Positions 24,169 to 35,403 of a DNA stretch of 64,000 nucleotides are shown piece after piece. The DNA is from Polynucleobacter sp. IMCC 30228 (lineage in GTDB: Bacteria; Pseudomonadota; Gammaproteobacteria; Burkholderiales; Burkholderiaceae), in the NCBI RefSeq assembly GCF_021395205.1, contig NZ_JAJVCS010000001.1:372001-436000 (forward strand), read 5' to 3'. Under the pieces are notes generated by a model. It saw only the letters and a list, made by a program, of their open reading frames with translations. It was not told the origin of the DNA and searched no databases. A program made the translations under genes and the position numbers. Every line of letters begins with the position of its first letter. The stretch's first letter is position 1.

Positions 24169-26060
24169 TCAGGAACCCCCTTTGGCCATTTGCCTTCAAG
24201 ATAATAATCAAGTGCTTTACGGGCAATTGGGGCTGCGTATTGGGCCCCGAAGCCAGCGTTTTCCACCACCATGGCAATCACGATAGTCGGCTTTTCTGCA
24301 GGTGCAAATGCAATATATAGCGCATGGTCACGTAAATATTCACTGGTTGCAGAATGCTTATATTCTTGTGAATTGAGACTGAATACTTGCGCAGTGCCCG
24401 TTTTTCCCCCAGTTTGGTACGCCGCATCTTTAAAGACGGCGGCAGAGGTTCCAGAGCGGTTTACTTCAACCATGGCCTTTTTAATGACCTCAATATTTTC
24501 TGGCTTGAATTGCAAACGATAACTTTCTTTGGGGGTAGTTAATTCTTTTTGCCGCGTAAAAGGGTCTTCAATCGCCTTAACAAGGTGCGGTTTCATCACA
24601 ACCCCATTATTAGCAATGTTGGCTAGCGCATGCGCCAATTGTAAAATCGTAAAGGTGTTATAGCCTTGACCAATACCCAGAGAAATGGTTTCTCCTTCAT
24701 ACCATTTTTGCTGCTCAGGTTTTTTAAAGTTCGCTTTTTTCCATTGAGTTGAAGGCAAGATGCCCCGATTTTCACCTTCTAAATCGATGCCAGTAATTTG
24801 TCCAAGACCCAAGGGCTTCATAAAGTCATGAATCATGTCGACGCCCATGTCACGCGCCAAAGTATAGTAGTAGGTATCGCAAGAATCAACAATCGATTTT
24901 TGCATATCGACCATGCCATGGCCCCCCTTTTTATCGTCCCTAAAAGTGTGATTGCCAAAATTAAAATAGCCCGGGTCGGAAATTGCATCACTAGGCTTGC
25001 GCTTATTATTTTCAAGCGCTGCTAAAGCCATGAAGGGCTTATAGGTAGAGCCTGGCGGATAAATGCCTTTTAAAGGCCGGTTATAAAGCGGCTTTTGTTT
25101 CGATTCATTTAATTCTTTCCAAGTGACGGAGTCGATGCCCTCAACAAAATCATTGGGGTTGAAATTGGGCTTAGAAACAAAAGCCAAAATATCGCCAGTA
25201 GCGGGCTCAATGGCGACAAAGGCACCGCGAAAGTTGCCATACAGTTCCTCTACTAAATACTGTAATTTAATGTCTACCGAAAGAACAACATTTTTCCCTG
25301 GAGTTGAAGGAAAGCTGGCCAAGGTCCGCACGGGTTTACCACCTGCAGTAATCTCCACTTGATCAATGCCTGGGGTACCTCGCAGCACTGGCTCATAACT
25401 TTGTTCAAGGCCAATTTTGCCGACGTATTGAATGCCAGATAAAAAAGATGCTTGCAGTGCATAAGGATTAATGTCGGGACGCGCAGTTTCTATTTCACTT
25501 AGCATGCGCTCTTTATCGCGTTGCGATACACGACCAATATAACCAATGAGGTGCGAGCCAAGTTCGTTATAAGGGTACTCACGGAAACTGCGCGCCCGAA
25601 TTTCAACCCCAGGAAATTGATAACGATTTGCCATAAAGCGGGCAGTTTCAGCATCAGTTAACATCGAGCGCAAGGGAATGGTGCCCATGTTGCGAGAATC
25701 GTCCAAAGAACGTTTGAAATTTTTACGATCGCGCGGCGTAATTAAAACAATTTTTGCTAAAGAGTCGATTAAGGTATCTATATTTCCTTGAACTTCGCCA
25801 GCATTCACTTCTAAAGTTAGGGCTGAATAGTTACGGCCGATGACAATACCATTGCGATCGATTAGTAAGCCGCGATTAGCTGGTGCCGGCACAATTGCAA
25901 TGCGATTACTTTCAGCTAGGGTAGAGTATTTATGGTGACTAAAAAGCTGCAACCACACTAGTCGAGAGAGTAAAAGTAAAAAACAAAAAGAAACAAATAG
26001 CGTCGCAATGTAGATACGCTCTTGAAAGGAGCCTAAATCGGGTTTTTTAAGCGCGCCCAT
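24150..26060 (-). CDS. mrdA: Penicillin-binding protein 2, peptidoglycan transpeptidase
   Basis: 636 residues. One N-terminal membrane segment (residues 18-38), pedestal domain, then the transpeptidase domain: STYK (nucleophile Ser), SCD motif (VDSCDTYYYTLA) and KTG (GGKTGTAQVF). PBP2 cross-links side-wall peptidoglycan with RodA as its polymerase partner. The opening LFSHHKYSTLAESNRI and NRGLLIDRNGIVIGRN are typical of MrdA. Starts at ATG, ten bases after mreD. Confidence 0.97.
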   Translation of the reverse strand: MGALKKPDLGSFQERIYIATLFVSFCFLLLLSRLVWLQLFSHHKYSTLAESNRIAIVPAPANRGLLIDRNGIVIGRNYSALTLEVNAGEVQGNIDTLIDSLAKIVLITPRDRKNFKRSLDDSRNMGTIPLRSMLTDAETARFMANRYQFPGVEIRARSFREYPYNELGSHLIGYIGRVSQRDKERMLSEIETARPDINPYALQASFLSGIQYVGKIGLEQSYEPVLRGTPGIDQVEITAGGKPVRTLASFPSTPGKNVVLSVDIKLQYLVEELYGNFRGAFVAIEPATGDILAFVSKPNFNPNDFVEGIDSVTWKELNESKQKPLYNRPLKGIYPPGSTYKPFMALAALENNKRKPSDAISDPGYFNFGNHTFRDDKKGGHGMVDMQKSIVDSCDTYYYTLARDMGVDMIHDFMKPLGLGQITGIDLEGENRGILPSTQWKKANFKKPEQQKWYEGETISLGIGQGYNTFTILQLAHALANIANNGVVMKPHLVKAIEDPFTRQKELTTPKESYRLQFKPENIEVIKKAMVEVNRSGTSAAVFKDAAYQTGGKTGTAQVFSLNSQEYKHSATSEYLRDHALYIAFAPAEKPTIVIAMVVENAGFGAQYAAPIARKALDYYLEGKWPKGVPEWKRAP

Positions 26061-26069
26061 ACTTAAAAT

Positions 26070-26597
26070 TTAAAGGGGTCGAGTATGGTCAACATGCAGC
26101 GGGCGACGTTGCGGGGCCAACAGTATGCGGGTGGCAAGCGGCCAAAGTAGTGCCTCAATCAAGGTTTGTAATACTCCGCTAACCATTGCCCACCAATAAA
26201 TCGTGCCGCTTAAGAGCCAATGAATTAGTGGGGGAAAAAGGGCTACTAATAAAAATAAGGGGGTTATATGCAGTGCTTGCGAAACTACTGGCAAGGCAAT
26301 AATGCGGCGGTGCCAAGTCACGGCTAAATATGCCGCTAGGGAATAGCTAAAAGCATGAATTCCTAATACATCAGAATTATGTACGTCCATCAGTAAGCCT
26401 AGCGCAAATGCAGATATAACCCCGATCAGGCGGTGTTGATGAATATTCCAAAAGATGAGTGCAAGCACTAAAAAATCGGGTACCCAAGCGTAGTTGCCCA
26501 GCGGTAAAAGATTGAGTAAAAGAGCGCACAATAAACTGACATAGATAAATCCACGATTTACTGGACGGAGGATGTAGCCGCTTTGAAAGTCGATCAT
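26070..26597 (-). CDS. mreD: Rod shape-determining protein MreD
   Basis: 175 residues, hydrophobic, five or six membrane segments. The family pattern is clear in NLLPLGNYAWVPDFLVLALIFWNIHQHRLIGVISAFALGLLMDVHN (split across helices 1-3; key residues Pro-Asp in WVPDF and Asp-Val in LMDVH). MreD links MreC with the membrane part of the elongasome. ATGA overlap with mreC and ten bases before mrdA. Confidence 0.93.
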   Translation of the reverse strand: MIDFQSGYILRPVNRGFIYVSLLCALLLNLLPLGNYAWVPDFLVLALIFWNIHQHRLIGVISAFALGLLMDVHNSDVLGIHAFSYSLAAYLAVTWHRRIIALPVVSQALHITPLFLLVALFPPLIHWLLSGTIYWWAMVSGVLQTLIEALLWPLATRILLAPQRRPLHVDHTRPL

Positions 26598-27541
26598 TGC
26601 ATGCCTTTGGTGCGGGTTTGACGGCGACCGGGAGCAAAGCCTGCGTTATCACTAGTTTGGCCCGTTGGATTACTAGAGGACTTCTGTAGGGCTGGTTTAG
26701 CATCGCCTTGTGTTTCATACAGCAAGGCCAGTGCATGGCGATAGCGATTGACTGGGGCAATCGGTACACAAAATACATTTGCAGCGTTTTTTTCTAAATT
26801 GCGTTCGATGCGGGTAATCATGGCGACCGCAAACCCAGGAGGATAAGTGCCATCAATTCCCGAGGTTAAGAGAATATCGCCCACCTCTAAATCGCTAGCA
26901 ACTGGTAAATACCGCAGTTCTAAAGGATTACTGCGACCCGTACCAAACACCGCAGCCCGCAAACCGTTGCGCGCCACTTGAACAGGAATAGCAAAATCAC
27001 GATCCTCAAGTAGCGACACCTCAGCTGAGTTTTCATAAATTCGTACAACCTGACCCAAAATACCAGCATCATTTGCAATGGGGTTCCCTGCTTTCAAACC
27101 ATCATTGCTGCCACGATTAATCACGATCCGTTGTGAAATGGGATTTGGGGGATTAAATAAAATTTCAACTGGCAAGGTTTTATAAGTGAGTTGTTTTTGG
27201 AAATTGAGTAGTTGTCGTAAATTTTGATTTTCAGCCAAAAGTAATTCGCCCTGAGTAGCAAGTAATGCTAATTCAGATTGACGTAGCTTCATACTTTGAT
27301 TTTCACGTTCGAGCTCGCTACGGGTAGTAAAGTAATTACTTGTCCAATCAAAAAACAAGCGTGGCGTTAGGCTGACATATTCAAGTGGCCGCAAGAGCCA
27401 ATTGATTTGATTGCGAACCGGATCTAGCGTATTAAAACGGAAGTCCATGATCATCAAGGCTAAGCTAATTGCCAGACAAGCAAGTAGTTTGACGAGGGCT
27501 GAAATACCCTGTTTAAAGAGGGGCGGAGCGCTATGTTGCAA
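26594..27541 (-). CDS. mreC: Rod shape-determining protein MreC
   Basis: 315 residues. A membrane anchor (residues 16-34), a coiled coil (ENQSMKLRQSELALLATQ, up to about 130) and the beta-barrel domains with RGSNDGLKAGNPIANDAGILGQV and GDILLTSGIDGTYPPGFAV. MreC is the periplasmic scaffold that activates PBP2. The frame starts at a TTG (27541); no upstream ATG is available. A Ser/Asn/Gln-rich tail of about 40 residues follows the core. Lies 24 bases downstream of mreB. Confidence 0.94.
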   Translation of the reverse strand: MQHSAPPLFKQGISALVKLLACLAISLALMIMDFRFNTLDPVRNQINWLLRPLEYVSLTPRLFFDWTSNYFTTRSELERENQSMKLRQSELALLATQGELLLAENQNLRQLLNFQKQLTYKTLPVEILFNPPNPISQRIVINRGSNDGLKAGNPIANDAGILGQVVRIYENSAEVSLLEDRDFAIPVQVARNGLRAAVFGTGRSNPLELRYLPVASDLEVGDILLTSGIDGTYPPGFAVAMITRIERNLEKNAANVFCVPIAPVNRYRHALALLYETQGDAKPALQKSSSNPTGQTSDNAGFAPGRRQTRTKGMQ

Positions 27542-27565
27542 GGCTCTGACCGAATAAACGGTTGT

Positions 27566-28633
<1,068 letters not shown>

Positions 28634-28670
28634 TTAATGAAGATAAAGAAGAATGATACCCTAGCGCCCA

Positions 28671-28964
28671 ATGAAACTCGATGAAGTCCAGCGCATTGCG
28701 CACCTTTCTAGGCTCGAATTGAGCGAACCTGAGGCTGAGGCACTTTTGCCCCAGTTACAGGCAATTTTTGCTTTGGTTGCTGAAATGCAAGCAGTGGATA
28801 CCAGCACTTGTGAGCCGCTGGCTCACCCGATTCTTTTTTTACGCGACTTAGCTCAACCGCTTCGTACTGATGAAGTGAGCGAAACCGATCAACGGACGGC
28901 AAATATGCGTTCAGCCCCAGCTCAAAAAGACGGCTATTTTCTCGTGCCGCGAGTGCTTGAATGA
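28671..28964 (+). CDS. gatC: Asp-tRNA(Asn)/Glu-tRNA(Gln) amidotransferase subunit C
   Basis: 97 residues. [28 protein letters not shown] is the standard GatC start and [15 protein letters not shown] the standard end. GatC stabilises GatA with GatB in the enzyme that amidates misacylated Glu-tRNA(Gln) and Asp-tRNA(Asn). Four-base overlap with gatA (ATGA). First gene of gatCAB. Confidence 0.96.
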   Translation: MKLDEVQRIAHLSRLELSEPEAEALLPQLQAIFALVAEMQAVDTSTCEPLAHPILFLRDLAQPLRTDEVSETDQRTANMRSAPAQKDGYFLVPRVLE

Positions 28965-30481
28965 GTTGGCATGTTAGTACAGTGGCCTTGTTATCAAAGG
29001 CTTTAGCGGCTAAGCAGGTATCTAGCCGCGAGTTAACCAGCTATTTTTTAGAGCGCATCGCCAAGGGTAGCCGTTGGAATGCATTTTTAGATGTTAATCC
29101 TGCCTTAAGTTTGGCGCAGGCAGAGGCCGCCGACACCTTACGAGCAAGCGGATTAGGCGGTCCTTTAACGGGCATCCCAGTGGCGCATAAAGATGTTTTT
29201 GTCACTCGGGGCTGGCACTCAACCGCGGGTTCCAAGATGCTCGAAAATTATCAAAGCCCATTTGATGCTGCAGTGGTGGCCCGTCTAGGGATGCCCGATG
29301 AGCAAAATCCTACTGCCGCCGGCATGGTTTGTTTGGGTAAAACCAATATGGATGAGTTTGCAATGGGCTCCTCGAATGAAAACTCGGCTTTTGGCGCGGT
29401 GCTTAATCCATGGAATCCTGCATGCGTAGCAGGAGGTTCATCAGGCGGTTCAGCAGCAGCTGTTGCTGCGGGGCTAACACCGATAGCCACAGGCACCGAT
29501 ACAGGTGGTTCGATTCGTCAGCCCGCAGCACTTTGTGGGTTAACGGGAATTAAGCCAAGCTATGGACGGGTGTCGCGCTACGGCATGATTGCGTACGCAT
29601 CCTCTTTAGACCAAGCGGGCCCCATTGGTAAGAGCGCAGAAGATTGCGCGTGGCTTTTAAGTGCCATGTCATTTCATGATGGACGCGATTCCACTTCATT
29701 AGCCGATTCGGGAGAAGACTATAGCCGTTATTTGAACCAAGGCTGGAGTGAGCCGCAAATTAAAAATGCAACGAAACCGTTAAGTGGTTTGCGCATTGGT
29801 TTGCCTACGGAGTTTTTTGCTGCAGGCTTGGCACCGGAAGTAGCTCAGGCAGTTGAAGCGGGAGCAGAACAGCTAGCAGCCTTGGGCGCCACTTTATGCT
29901 CCGTCACTTTGCCCAAAACAAAATTATCTATCCCTGTTTATTATGTGCTTGCCCCGGCTGAAGCCTCGAGTAATTTAAGTCGTTTTGACGGCGTGCGTTT
30001 TGGCCATCGCACAGCGCAATATTCTGATTTACAAGAGCTGTATAAAAAATCACGTAGCGAAGGTTTTGGCGCAGAAGTGAAGCGGCGCATTTTAATTGGC
30101 AGCTATGTTTTATCCCATGGATACTATGATGCATATTATTTGCAAGCGCAAAAGATACGGCGCATTATTGCCACCGATTTTCAGGCAGCCTTTCAGCACT
30201 GTGATGTCATTTTGGGGCCCGTTGCACCCGATGTGGCATGGCCTTTGGGAGCAAAAACCCAAGACCCCTTGCAAATGTATTTGGCCGATATTTATACCTT
30301 ATCAACCAATCTAGCGGGCTTACCAGCAATGAGTGTGCCTTGTGGCTTTAATCAAAATAACCTCCCCATTGGTATGCAACTGATCGGTAATTATTTTTCC
30401 GAAGCCCGTCTCTTGCAAATTGCCCATCAATATCAGCAGGCTAGTGATTGGCACCTGCGGCAGCCGAGCGAGGTGGCGTAA
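28961..30481 (+). CDS. gatA: Asp-tRNA(Asn)/Glu-tRNA(Gln) amidotransferase subunit A
   Basis: 506 residues, amidase signature family. Catalytic triad: Lys in VAHKDVFVT, cis-Ser in [15 protein letters not shown], nucleophile Ser in [16 protein letters not shown]. GatA frees ammonia from glutamine for the transamidation by GatB. A pair of conserved GatA blocks, [11 protein letters not shown] and [22 protein letters not shown], confirm the subunit rather than another amidase. Its stop shares one base with the gatB start. Confidence 0.97.
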   Translation: MSWHVSTVALLSKALAAKQVSSRELTSYFLERIAKGSRWNAFLDVNPALSLAQAEAADTLRASGLGGPLTGIPVAHKDVFVTRGWHSTAGSKMLENYQSPFDAAVVARLGMPDEQNPTAAGMVCLGKTNMDEFAMGSSNENSAFGAVLNPWNPACVAGGSSGGSAAAVAAGLTPIATGTDTGGSIRQPAALCGLTGIKPSYGRVSRYGMIAYASSLDQAGPIGKSAEDCAWLLSAMSFHDGRDSTSLADSGEDYSRYLNQGWSEPQIKNATKPLSGLRIGLPTEFFAAGLAPEVAQAVEAGAEQLAALGATLCSVTLPKTKLSIPVYYVLAPAEASSNLSRFDGVRFGHRTAQYSDLQELYKKSRSEGFGAEVKRRILIGSYVLSHGYYDAYYLQAQKIRRIIATDFQAAFQHCDVILGPVAPDVAWPLGAKTQDPLQMYLADIYTLSTNLAGLPAMSVPCGFNQNNLPIGMQLIGNYFSEARLLQIAHQYQQASDWHLRQPSEVA

Positions 30482-31947
30482 TGGAATGGGAGGCGGTCAT
30501 CGGGCTTGAAACGCATACGCAATTAAAAACCCAATCCAAAATTTTTAGTGGCGCGAGCACACATTTTGGTGCGCCTGCAAATACCCAAGCCTGCGCAGTA
30601 GATTTGGCTTTGCCTGGGGTGTTACCCGTCTTAAATCGCCAAGCGGTCGAGCATGCAATTCGCTTTGGTTTAGCCATTGGCGCAACCATCGCGCCCAGCA
30701 GCATTTTTGCCCGCAAAAATTATTTTTATCCCGATTTACCTAAAGGCTATCAAATTAGCCAGTATGAAATTCCTGTTGTGCTGGGTGGTCAAGTAGAAAT
30801 TATTTTTAATGGCGAGAGCAAGTTAATTCAACTAACCCGTGCTCACTTAGAAGAAGACGCTGGTAAATCGGTGCATGAAGATTTTATTGGACCCCATGGC
30901 GAGCCCTCCAGTGGTATCGACTTAAATCGTGCCGGTACGCCTTTACTAGAGATCGTGACCGAACCGGTAATGCGCAGCGCAGCAGAGGCCGTGGCTTACG
31001 CCAAAGCCCTGCACAGTTTAGTTGTTTGGCTTGATGTCTGCGATGGCAATATGCAAGAGGGTTCATTTCGGTGTGATGCCAATGTTTCAGTTAGGCCAAT
31101 GGGTTCGGAGAAATTAGGCACGCGTTGCGAGATTAAAAATCTGAATTCGTTTCGCTTTATGGAAGAGGCGATGAATTATGAAATTCGTCGACAAATTGAA
31201 TTAATCGAAGATGGCGGCGAGGTTAAACAAGAAACCCGTCTGTATGATCCCGATAAAAAAGAAACGCGGAGCATGCGCAGCAAAGAAGACGCTAATGATT
31301 ACCGTTATTTTCCTGATCCTGATTTATTGCCTTTACAAATTGATCAGGCATGGGTTGCAAAAGTACGCGCTGGCATGCCCATCCTGCCAGACGCCGTGCG
31401 CAACCAATGGCAAAAAGAATTCGGCCTTTCTGCCTACGATGCGCAATTGTTATCACAAGATCGGGCGACGGCACAATTATTTAATGCCCTGGTTAGCTTG
31501 GTGGGACAGCCCATGGCAAAGGTCGCCGCCAATTTAGTTACGGGAGAGCTTGCTTCGGCGCTGAATCGCGCTAACCTAGCAGCGAGCGATTCACCGCTTA
31601 GTGCGAACGATTTAGCCCCATTACTCGAGCGCGTGGCTGACGGCACGATTTCAAATAAAATTGCCAAAGATATTTTTACCATTTTGTGGGATGAGGCTAG
31701 CACTGGTCAACGGAGTAGTACGATTGACACCATCATTGATCAGCGTGGCTGGCGACAAATTAGCGATAGTGGTGAGTTAGCGCTTTTAATTGATCAAGTG
31801 TTAACCGACAATGCTAAATTAGTTGCAGAGTTTCGGGCCGGCAAAGAAAAAGCGTTTAATGCATTGGTAGGGCAAATTATGAAGGCTTCTCAAGGCAAGG
31901 CTAATCCCCAACAAGTGAACGATTTATTACGTAAAAAATTAAGTTAG
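30481..31947 (+). CDS. gatB: Asp-tRNA(Asn)/Glu-tRNA(Gln) amidotransferase subunit B
   Basis: 488 residues from ATG 30481 (TAATG with the gatA stop); an in-frame alternative start at 30448 would overlap gatA by 34 bases and add residues not found in the family. [38 protein letters not shown] and [11 protein letters not shown] mark the kinase-like catalytic domain that phosphorylates and amidates the aminoacyl ester. The C-terminal YqeY-like region (residues 350-488) ends in [23 protein letters not shown], which binds tRNA. Confidence 0.97.
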   Translation: MEWEAVIGLETHTQLKTQSKIFSGASTHFGAPANTQACAVDLALPGVLPVLNRQAVEHAIRFGLAIGATIAPSSIFARKNYFYPDLPKGYQISQYEIPVVLGGQVEIIFNGESKLIQLTRAHLEEDAGKSVHEDFIGPHGEPSSGIDLNRAGTPLLEIVTEPVMRSAAEAVAYAKALHSLVVWLDVCDGNMQEGSFRCDANVSVRPMGSEKLGTRCEIKNLNSFRFMEEAMNYEIRRQIELIEDGGEVKQETRLYDPDKKETRSMRSKEDANDYRYFPDPDLLPLQIDQAWVAKVRAGMPILPDAVRNQWQKEFGLSAYDAQLLSQDRATAQLFNALVSLVGQPMAKVAANLVTGELASALNRANLAASDSPLSANDLAPLLERVADGTISNKIAKDIFTILWDEASTGQRSSTIDTIIDQRGWRQISDSGELALLIDQVLTDNAKLVAEFRAGKEKAFNALVGQIMKASQGKANPQQVNDLLRKKLS

Positions 31948-31956
31948 GAAGAGGGT

Positions 31957-32631
31957 ATGAGTTCTAGTCATAGCGCAATCGATTCCAAGCAGGCAGAGCA
32001 AGAAGCCCTAGTCGCTGATTGGTTGCGAGCGACCCCCGAATTTTTTGAGCGCTATGCCGATTTGTTAAATGAAATTCGCTTAAAGCATCCCCATGGCGGT
32101 AGCGCTATTTCATTACAAGAGCGGCAGATGTCGATCTTACGCACCCAAAATCAAGAACTGAATCGTCGGCTGGGTGAAATGCTCCATTTTGGTAGCCGCA
32201 ATGATAAAACCCAAAAGGGTTTAGTGGCTTGGTTGTTATTACTCATGCGGGCCAGCACTCGCTTTGAAGTAGAGGCTGCAGTGACCGTTGGTTTAGCCGA
32301 GGTATTTGAGGTTGATGCAGCCTTGATTTTGCCCCCCCAAGCATTTTTTTCACCGTGGCTAGAAAATCCTTTGTGTGGCTCTGCTAAAGAATTGCCCGCT
32401 GTGAGTATTGATTTACTAGCGACCCAAACAGCAATTGACGATCAATGGCAAAGTTTAGTGGCGATTGGTTTGCCCTTGAGCAGTCAGTCAGCGCCTGCAG
32501 TGCTCTTGCTCGCAAGTAAAGATGCCAGCCGCTTTACGGCAGATATGGGGGCTTTTTATTTACGTCAAATTGCTGAGTTAACTGCCGCTGCACTCGATCG
32601 TGTGCGCGCTTATGAGCCTGCCGCCACCTGA
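31957..32631 (+). CDS. DUF484 family protein
   Basis: 224 residues. The pattern VADWLRATPEFFERYADLLNEI, then SLQERQMSILRTQNQELNRRLGEML with a short coiled coil, and a GAF-like C-terminal half (DASRFTADMGAFYLRQIAELTAAAL) is the DUF484 family, which nearly always precedes xerC in gamma- and betaproteobacteria. No activity is known. Its end overlaps the xerC start region by 20 bases, so both are translated from one message. Confidence 0.88.
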   Translation: MSSSHSAIDSKQAEQEALVADWLRATPEFFERYADLLNEIRLKHPHGGSAISLQERQMSILRTQNQELNRRLGEMLHFGSRNDKTQKGLVAWLLLLMRASTRFEVEAAVTVGLAEVFEVDAALILPPQAFFSPWLENPLCGSAKELPAVSIDLLATQTAIDDQWQSLVAIGLPLSSQSAPAVLLLASKDASRFTADMGAFYLRQIAELTAAALDRVRAYEPAAT

Positions 32632-33604
32632 ATTATTACCATTAGCGCAAGCTTACGTGCACGAGTTGCATGTATTACGGCAGCTTTCGCCCCATACGCT
32701 CACGGCTTACCAGCACGATTTAAGGCAATTACAACTGCTTGCCCAGGAGGATGGCAGCGATTTGCTGAGCGCAACTAATGCGCAGGTTCGGCGTTGGGCT
32801 GCGCGCTTACATGCAAAGAATCAATCACCGCGAAGTATTGCGCGAACCTTATCTGCTTGGCGCGGCTGGTTTGATTGGCTAGGTCAGCAAAGCGCAGAAA
32901 AAAAGCGGATTCATAAAATTCAATTATTAACTAACCCAGTTGCCGACGTGAAAGCGCCTAAGCGCAATAAGCCGCTACCCAAGGCGCTGTCTGTAGAGCA
33001 AGCCATTGCCCTAGTGCAGCAAGCCCAGCGCGAAGTTTTAGAAAAAAAGGATTTAGATTCGCTTCGCGATGCCGCTTTAATCGAGTTGTTGTATTCCTCG
33101 GGCTTACGTTTATCAGAACTGCTTGGCATCGATATTTTAATTAGCCGTGACCGTCAGCGCGAGTCTGCAGGCTGGCTAGATTGGGACGCGGCTGAGGTAA
33201 CAGTCTTGGGAAAAGGCGGTAAACGCCGGAGCATCCCCGTAGGCTTGCCTGCCATGACGGCATTACGGGCGTGGCGGAACTTTCTCGAGACAGTAGAGCC
33301 TCAGCCACTTAGCCCAGCTTTATTTATTTCCGCCAAAGGCGAACGTTTAGCCCCGCGCACGGTGCAGGTAAGGCTGCGTACCTTAGCGATCCGTGCAGGT
33401 TTACCAACCCATGTGCACCCCCATATGCTGCGGCATAGCTTTGCTAGCCACGTTTTGCAATCCTCACATGATTTACGCGCAGTGCAAGAAATGTTGGGCC
33501 ATGCCAATATCGCCAGCACCCAAATATATACTGCCCTGGATTTTCAGCATTTAGCGCAGGCCTACGATTTGGCTCATCCCCGCGCTAAACCCAGCAAGGC
33601 GTAA
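32612..33604 (+). CDS. xerC: Tyrosine recombinase XerC
   Basis: 330 residues from ATG 32612 (an in-frame GTG at 32600 is possible). Resolves chromosome dimers at dif together with XerD. The SAM-like N-terminal domain (HVLRQLSPHTLTAYQHDLRQL) is followed by the catalytic residues: Arg in SGLRLSELLG, Lys in LGKGGKRRSIPV, His-x-x-Arg in HPHMLRHSFASHV, His in LGHANIASTQIY and the Tyr nucleophile of that motif. Context (DUF484 upstream) supports XerC over a phage integrase. Confidence 0.95.
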   Translation: MSLPPPELLPLAQAYVHELHVLRQLSPHTLTAYQHDLRQLQLLAQEDGSDLLSATNAQVRRWAARLHAKNQSPRSIARTLSAWRGWFDWLGQQSAEKKRIHKIQLLTNPVADVKAPKRNKPLPKALSVEQAIALVQQAQREVLEKKDLDSLRDAALIELLYSSGLRLSELLGIDILISRDRQRESAGWLDWDAAEVTVLGKGGKRRSIPVGLPAMTALRAWRNFLETVEPQPLSPALFISAKGERLAPRTVQVRLRTLAIRAGLPTHVHPHMLRHSFASHVLQSSHDLRAVQEMLGHANIASTQIYTALDFQHLAQAYDLAHPRAKPSKA

Positions 33605-33649
33605 GATAGCTAGCTTATTATCTTCACCAAGCACTGAAATGGAACTGAT

Positions 33650-34705
33650 ATGGCTTTAATTCCCGTCACAATACTTACTGGATTTTTAGGTAGCGGTAAA
33701 ACGACTTTACTTAAACATATCTTGACCGAACAGCACGGTAAAAAAATTGCTGTTATTGAAAACGAGTTTGGTGAAGAAAATATCGATAACGATATTTTGG
33801 TACAAAGCAGTGAAGAAACGATTGTGCAAATGAGCAATGGTTGTGTTTGCTGTACCATTCGTGGCGATTTAGTTGAGGCCTTAAATCAACTATGGGAACA
33901 ACGCCAGCAGAAAAAAATTCAGTTTGAGCGCGTGGTCATTGAAACAACAGGTGTCGCTAACCCAGGGCCAGTAGCGCAAACTTTTTTTATGGACGATGAT
34001 GTGGCTGAGCATTATGTGCTCGATGCGGTTGTGACCCTAGTCGATGCAAAACATGGTCAACAGCAGTTATCTGAGCATGAAGAGGCCCAGCGGCAAGTGG
34101 GTTTTGCCGACCAAATTTTTATTACCAAAACAGACTTAGTCAGTCCTACTGAAATAGCGAATTTACGTAGTAGGCTCATGCATATGAACCCCCGTGCACC
34201 CATCAAGGCGATTACTCAGGGGGTCGTGCCGCTCAATGAAGTATTGGATTTAAAAGGGTTTAATCTCAATGCCAAACTCGATATTGACCCCCATTTCTTA
34301 GGCGCAGAAGAGCATGATCACGCTGACTGTGGGCATGATCATAGTCATGAGCACGCCGCTCATGATCATTCTGACCATGGGCATCAGCATCATGATCATG
34401 CTGGCCATACCGATCGAATTCAATCATTTGTATTTCGTAGTGAGCGCCCCTTTGATTCTAAAAAGTTAGAAGATTTTTTAGGTGGAATACTTGAGGTTTT
34501 TGGTGAAAAAATGTTGCGTTATAAAGGAGTGCTTTACGTGAAGGGGAGTGCCCGAAAAGTGGTGTTTCAGGGCGTACATCAAATGATGGGCAGTGACTTA
34601 GCTGGGCCTTGGGGTGCCGAACCCAAGCAAACCCGCATGGTCTTTATCGGCATCGATTTACCCAAAGATACATTAATGGCGGGCTTAGAGGGATGTTTGG
34701 TTTAA
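33650..34705 (+). CDS. G3E GTPase, CobW/COG0523 family metallochaperone
   Basis: 351 residues. P-loop GFLGSGKTTLLKHIL near residue 9, the metal-binding CxCC of NGCVCCTIRGDL, the G3E Glu in ENEFGEENIDND, and guanine motif TKTD. A His/Asp-rich stretch of about 35 residues (225-262; for example HDHADCGHDHSHEH) connects to the C-terminal CobW domain (IQSFVFRSERPFD). Such proteins deliver zinc or other metals to target enzymes at low metal supply. The next gene downstream is a zinc-finger-depleted dksA. Confidence 0.9.
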   Translation: MALIPVTILTGFLGSGKTTLLKHILTEQHGKKIAVIENEFGEENIDNDILVQSSEETIVQMSNGCVCCTIRGDLVEALNQLWEQRQQKKIQFERVVIETTGVANPGPVAQTFFMDDDVAEHYVLDAVVTLVDAKHGQQQLSEHEEAQRQVGFADQIFITKTDLVSPTEIANLRSRLMHMNPRAPIKAITQGVVPLNEVLDLKGFNLNAKLDIDPHFLGAEEHDHADCGHDHSHEHAAHDHSDHGHQHHDHAGHTDRIQSFVFRSERPFDSKKLEDFLGGILEVFGEKMLRYKGVLYVKGSARKVVFQGVHQMMGSDLAGPWGAEPKQTRMVFIGIDLPKDTLMAGLEGCLV

Positions 34706-34819
34706 ATTGGCGCAGGGTTCCTTGAGGTACAATCCCGCGCCACAGTCAGATTTAAAGTAAAGACTTAAAACCTTGGCAGAATGGGGCAATAATGCTTCAG
34801 GAATATTGGGAAGAAAAAG

Positions 34820-35362
34820 ATGATCGCAAAAACAGCAAGTAACGCGAAGTTAGCCGAGAAAACCACGGAGAAAGTCAGCGCGACAATGGTCAAAGAAACC
34901 GTGAAGGCCGCAGCAAAGGCGAGCGCAAAACCGTCCTCGAAAGGCGTTACGTTCATGCCTATAACAGAGGCTGAGTTACTACAGATGGGTGATAAAGATT
35001 ATATGAATGCGTCCCAGCTGGAATTTTTTCGCTTAAAACTTGCCACTCTGAAAGAGGATATTTTAAAAAATGCCTCGGAAACAACCGAGCATTTGCGGGA
35101 AAATATTTTGGTGCCCGATCCTGCCGACCGCGCGACGATTGAAGAAGAGCATGCGCTGGAGTTACGTACTCGCGACCGCGAACGTAAACTGTTAAAAAAA
35201 GTTGAGCAAGCTTTGGCACGCATTGAGTCGGGTGATTATGGCTGGTGTGAAGAGACGGGCGAGCCCATTGGCCTGTCACGCTTAATTGCGCGGCCCACAG
35301 CAAACCTATCGCTTGAAGCCCAAGAGCGGCGCGAGCTACGTCAAAAACTGTTCGGTAATTAA
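34820..35362 (+). CDS. dksA: RNA polymerase-binding transcription factor DksA, Cys-depleted type
   Basis: 180 residues. A basic Ala/Lys-rich N-terminal extension (residues 1-45) precedes the core: coiled coil (LKEDILKNASETTEHLREN, DPADRATIEEEHALELRTRDRERK) and the globular domain GDYGWCEETGEPIGLSRLIARPTANLSLEAQERRE. Of the four zinc cysteines of E. coli DksA, only Cys143 remains; the others are Thr146, Ser164 and Ala167. This type needs no structural zinc and is common in betaproteobacteria. With ppGpp it binds the secondary channel of RNA polymerase and resets stable-RNA and amino-acid promoters. The 114-base leader may hold a promoter (TACAAT at 34728). Confidence 0.93.
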   Translation: MIAKTASNAKLAEKTTEKVSATMVKETVKAAAKASAKPSSKGVTFMPITEAELLQMGDKDYMNASQLEFFRLKLATLKEDILKNASETTEHLRENILVPDPADRATIEEEHALELRTRDRERKLLKKVEQALARIESGDYGWCEETGEPIGLSRLIARPTANLSLEAQERRELRQKLFGN

Positions 35363-35403
35363 GTCAAATATAAACTCAGGCAAGCGTAAACTAAAGCTAG
35401 TTA

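Noticed and set aside
32612-33604. Tyrosine recombinase as a sign of a mobile element
   Set aside because: DUF484 context and chromosomal XerC motifs show a housekeeping dimer-resolution gene.
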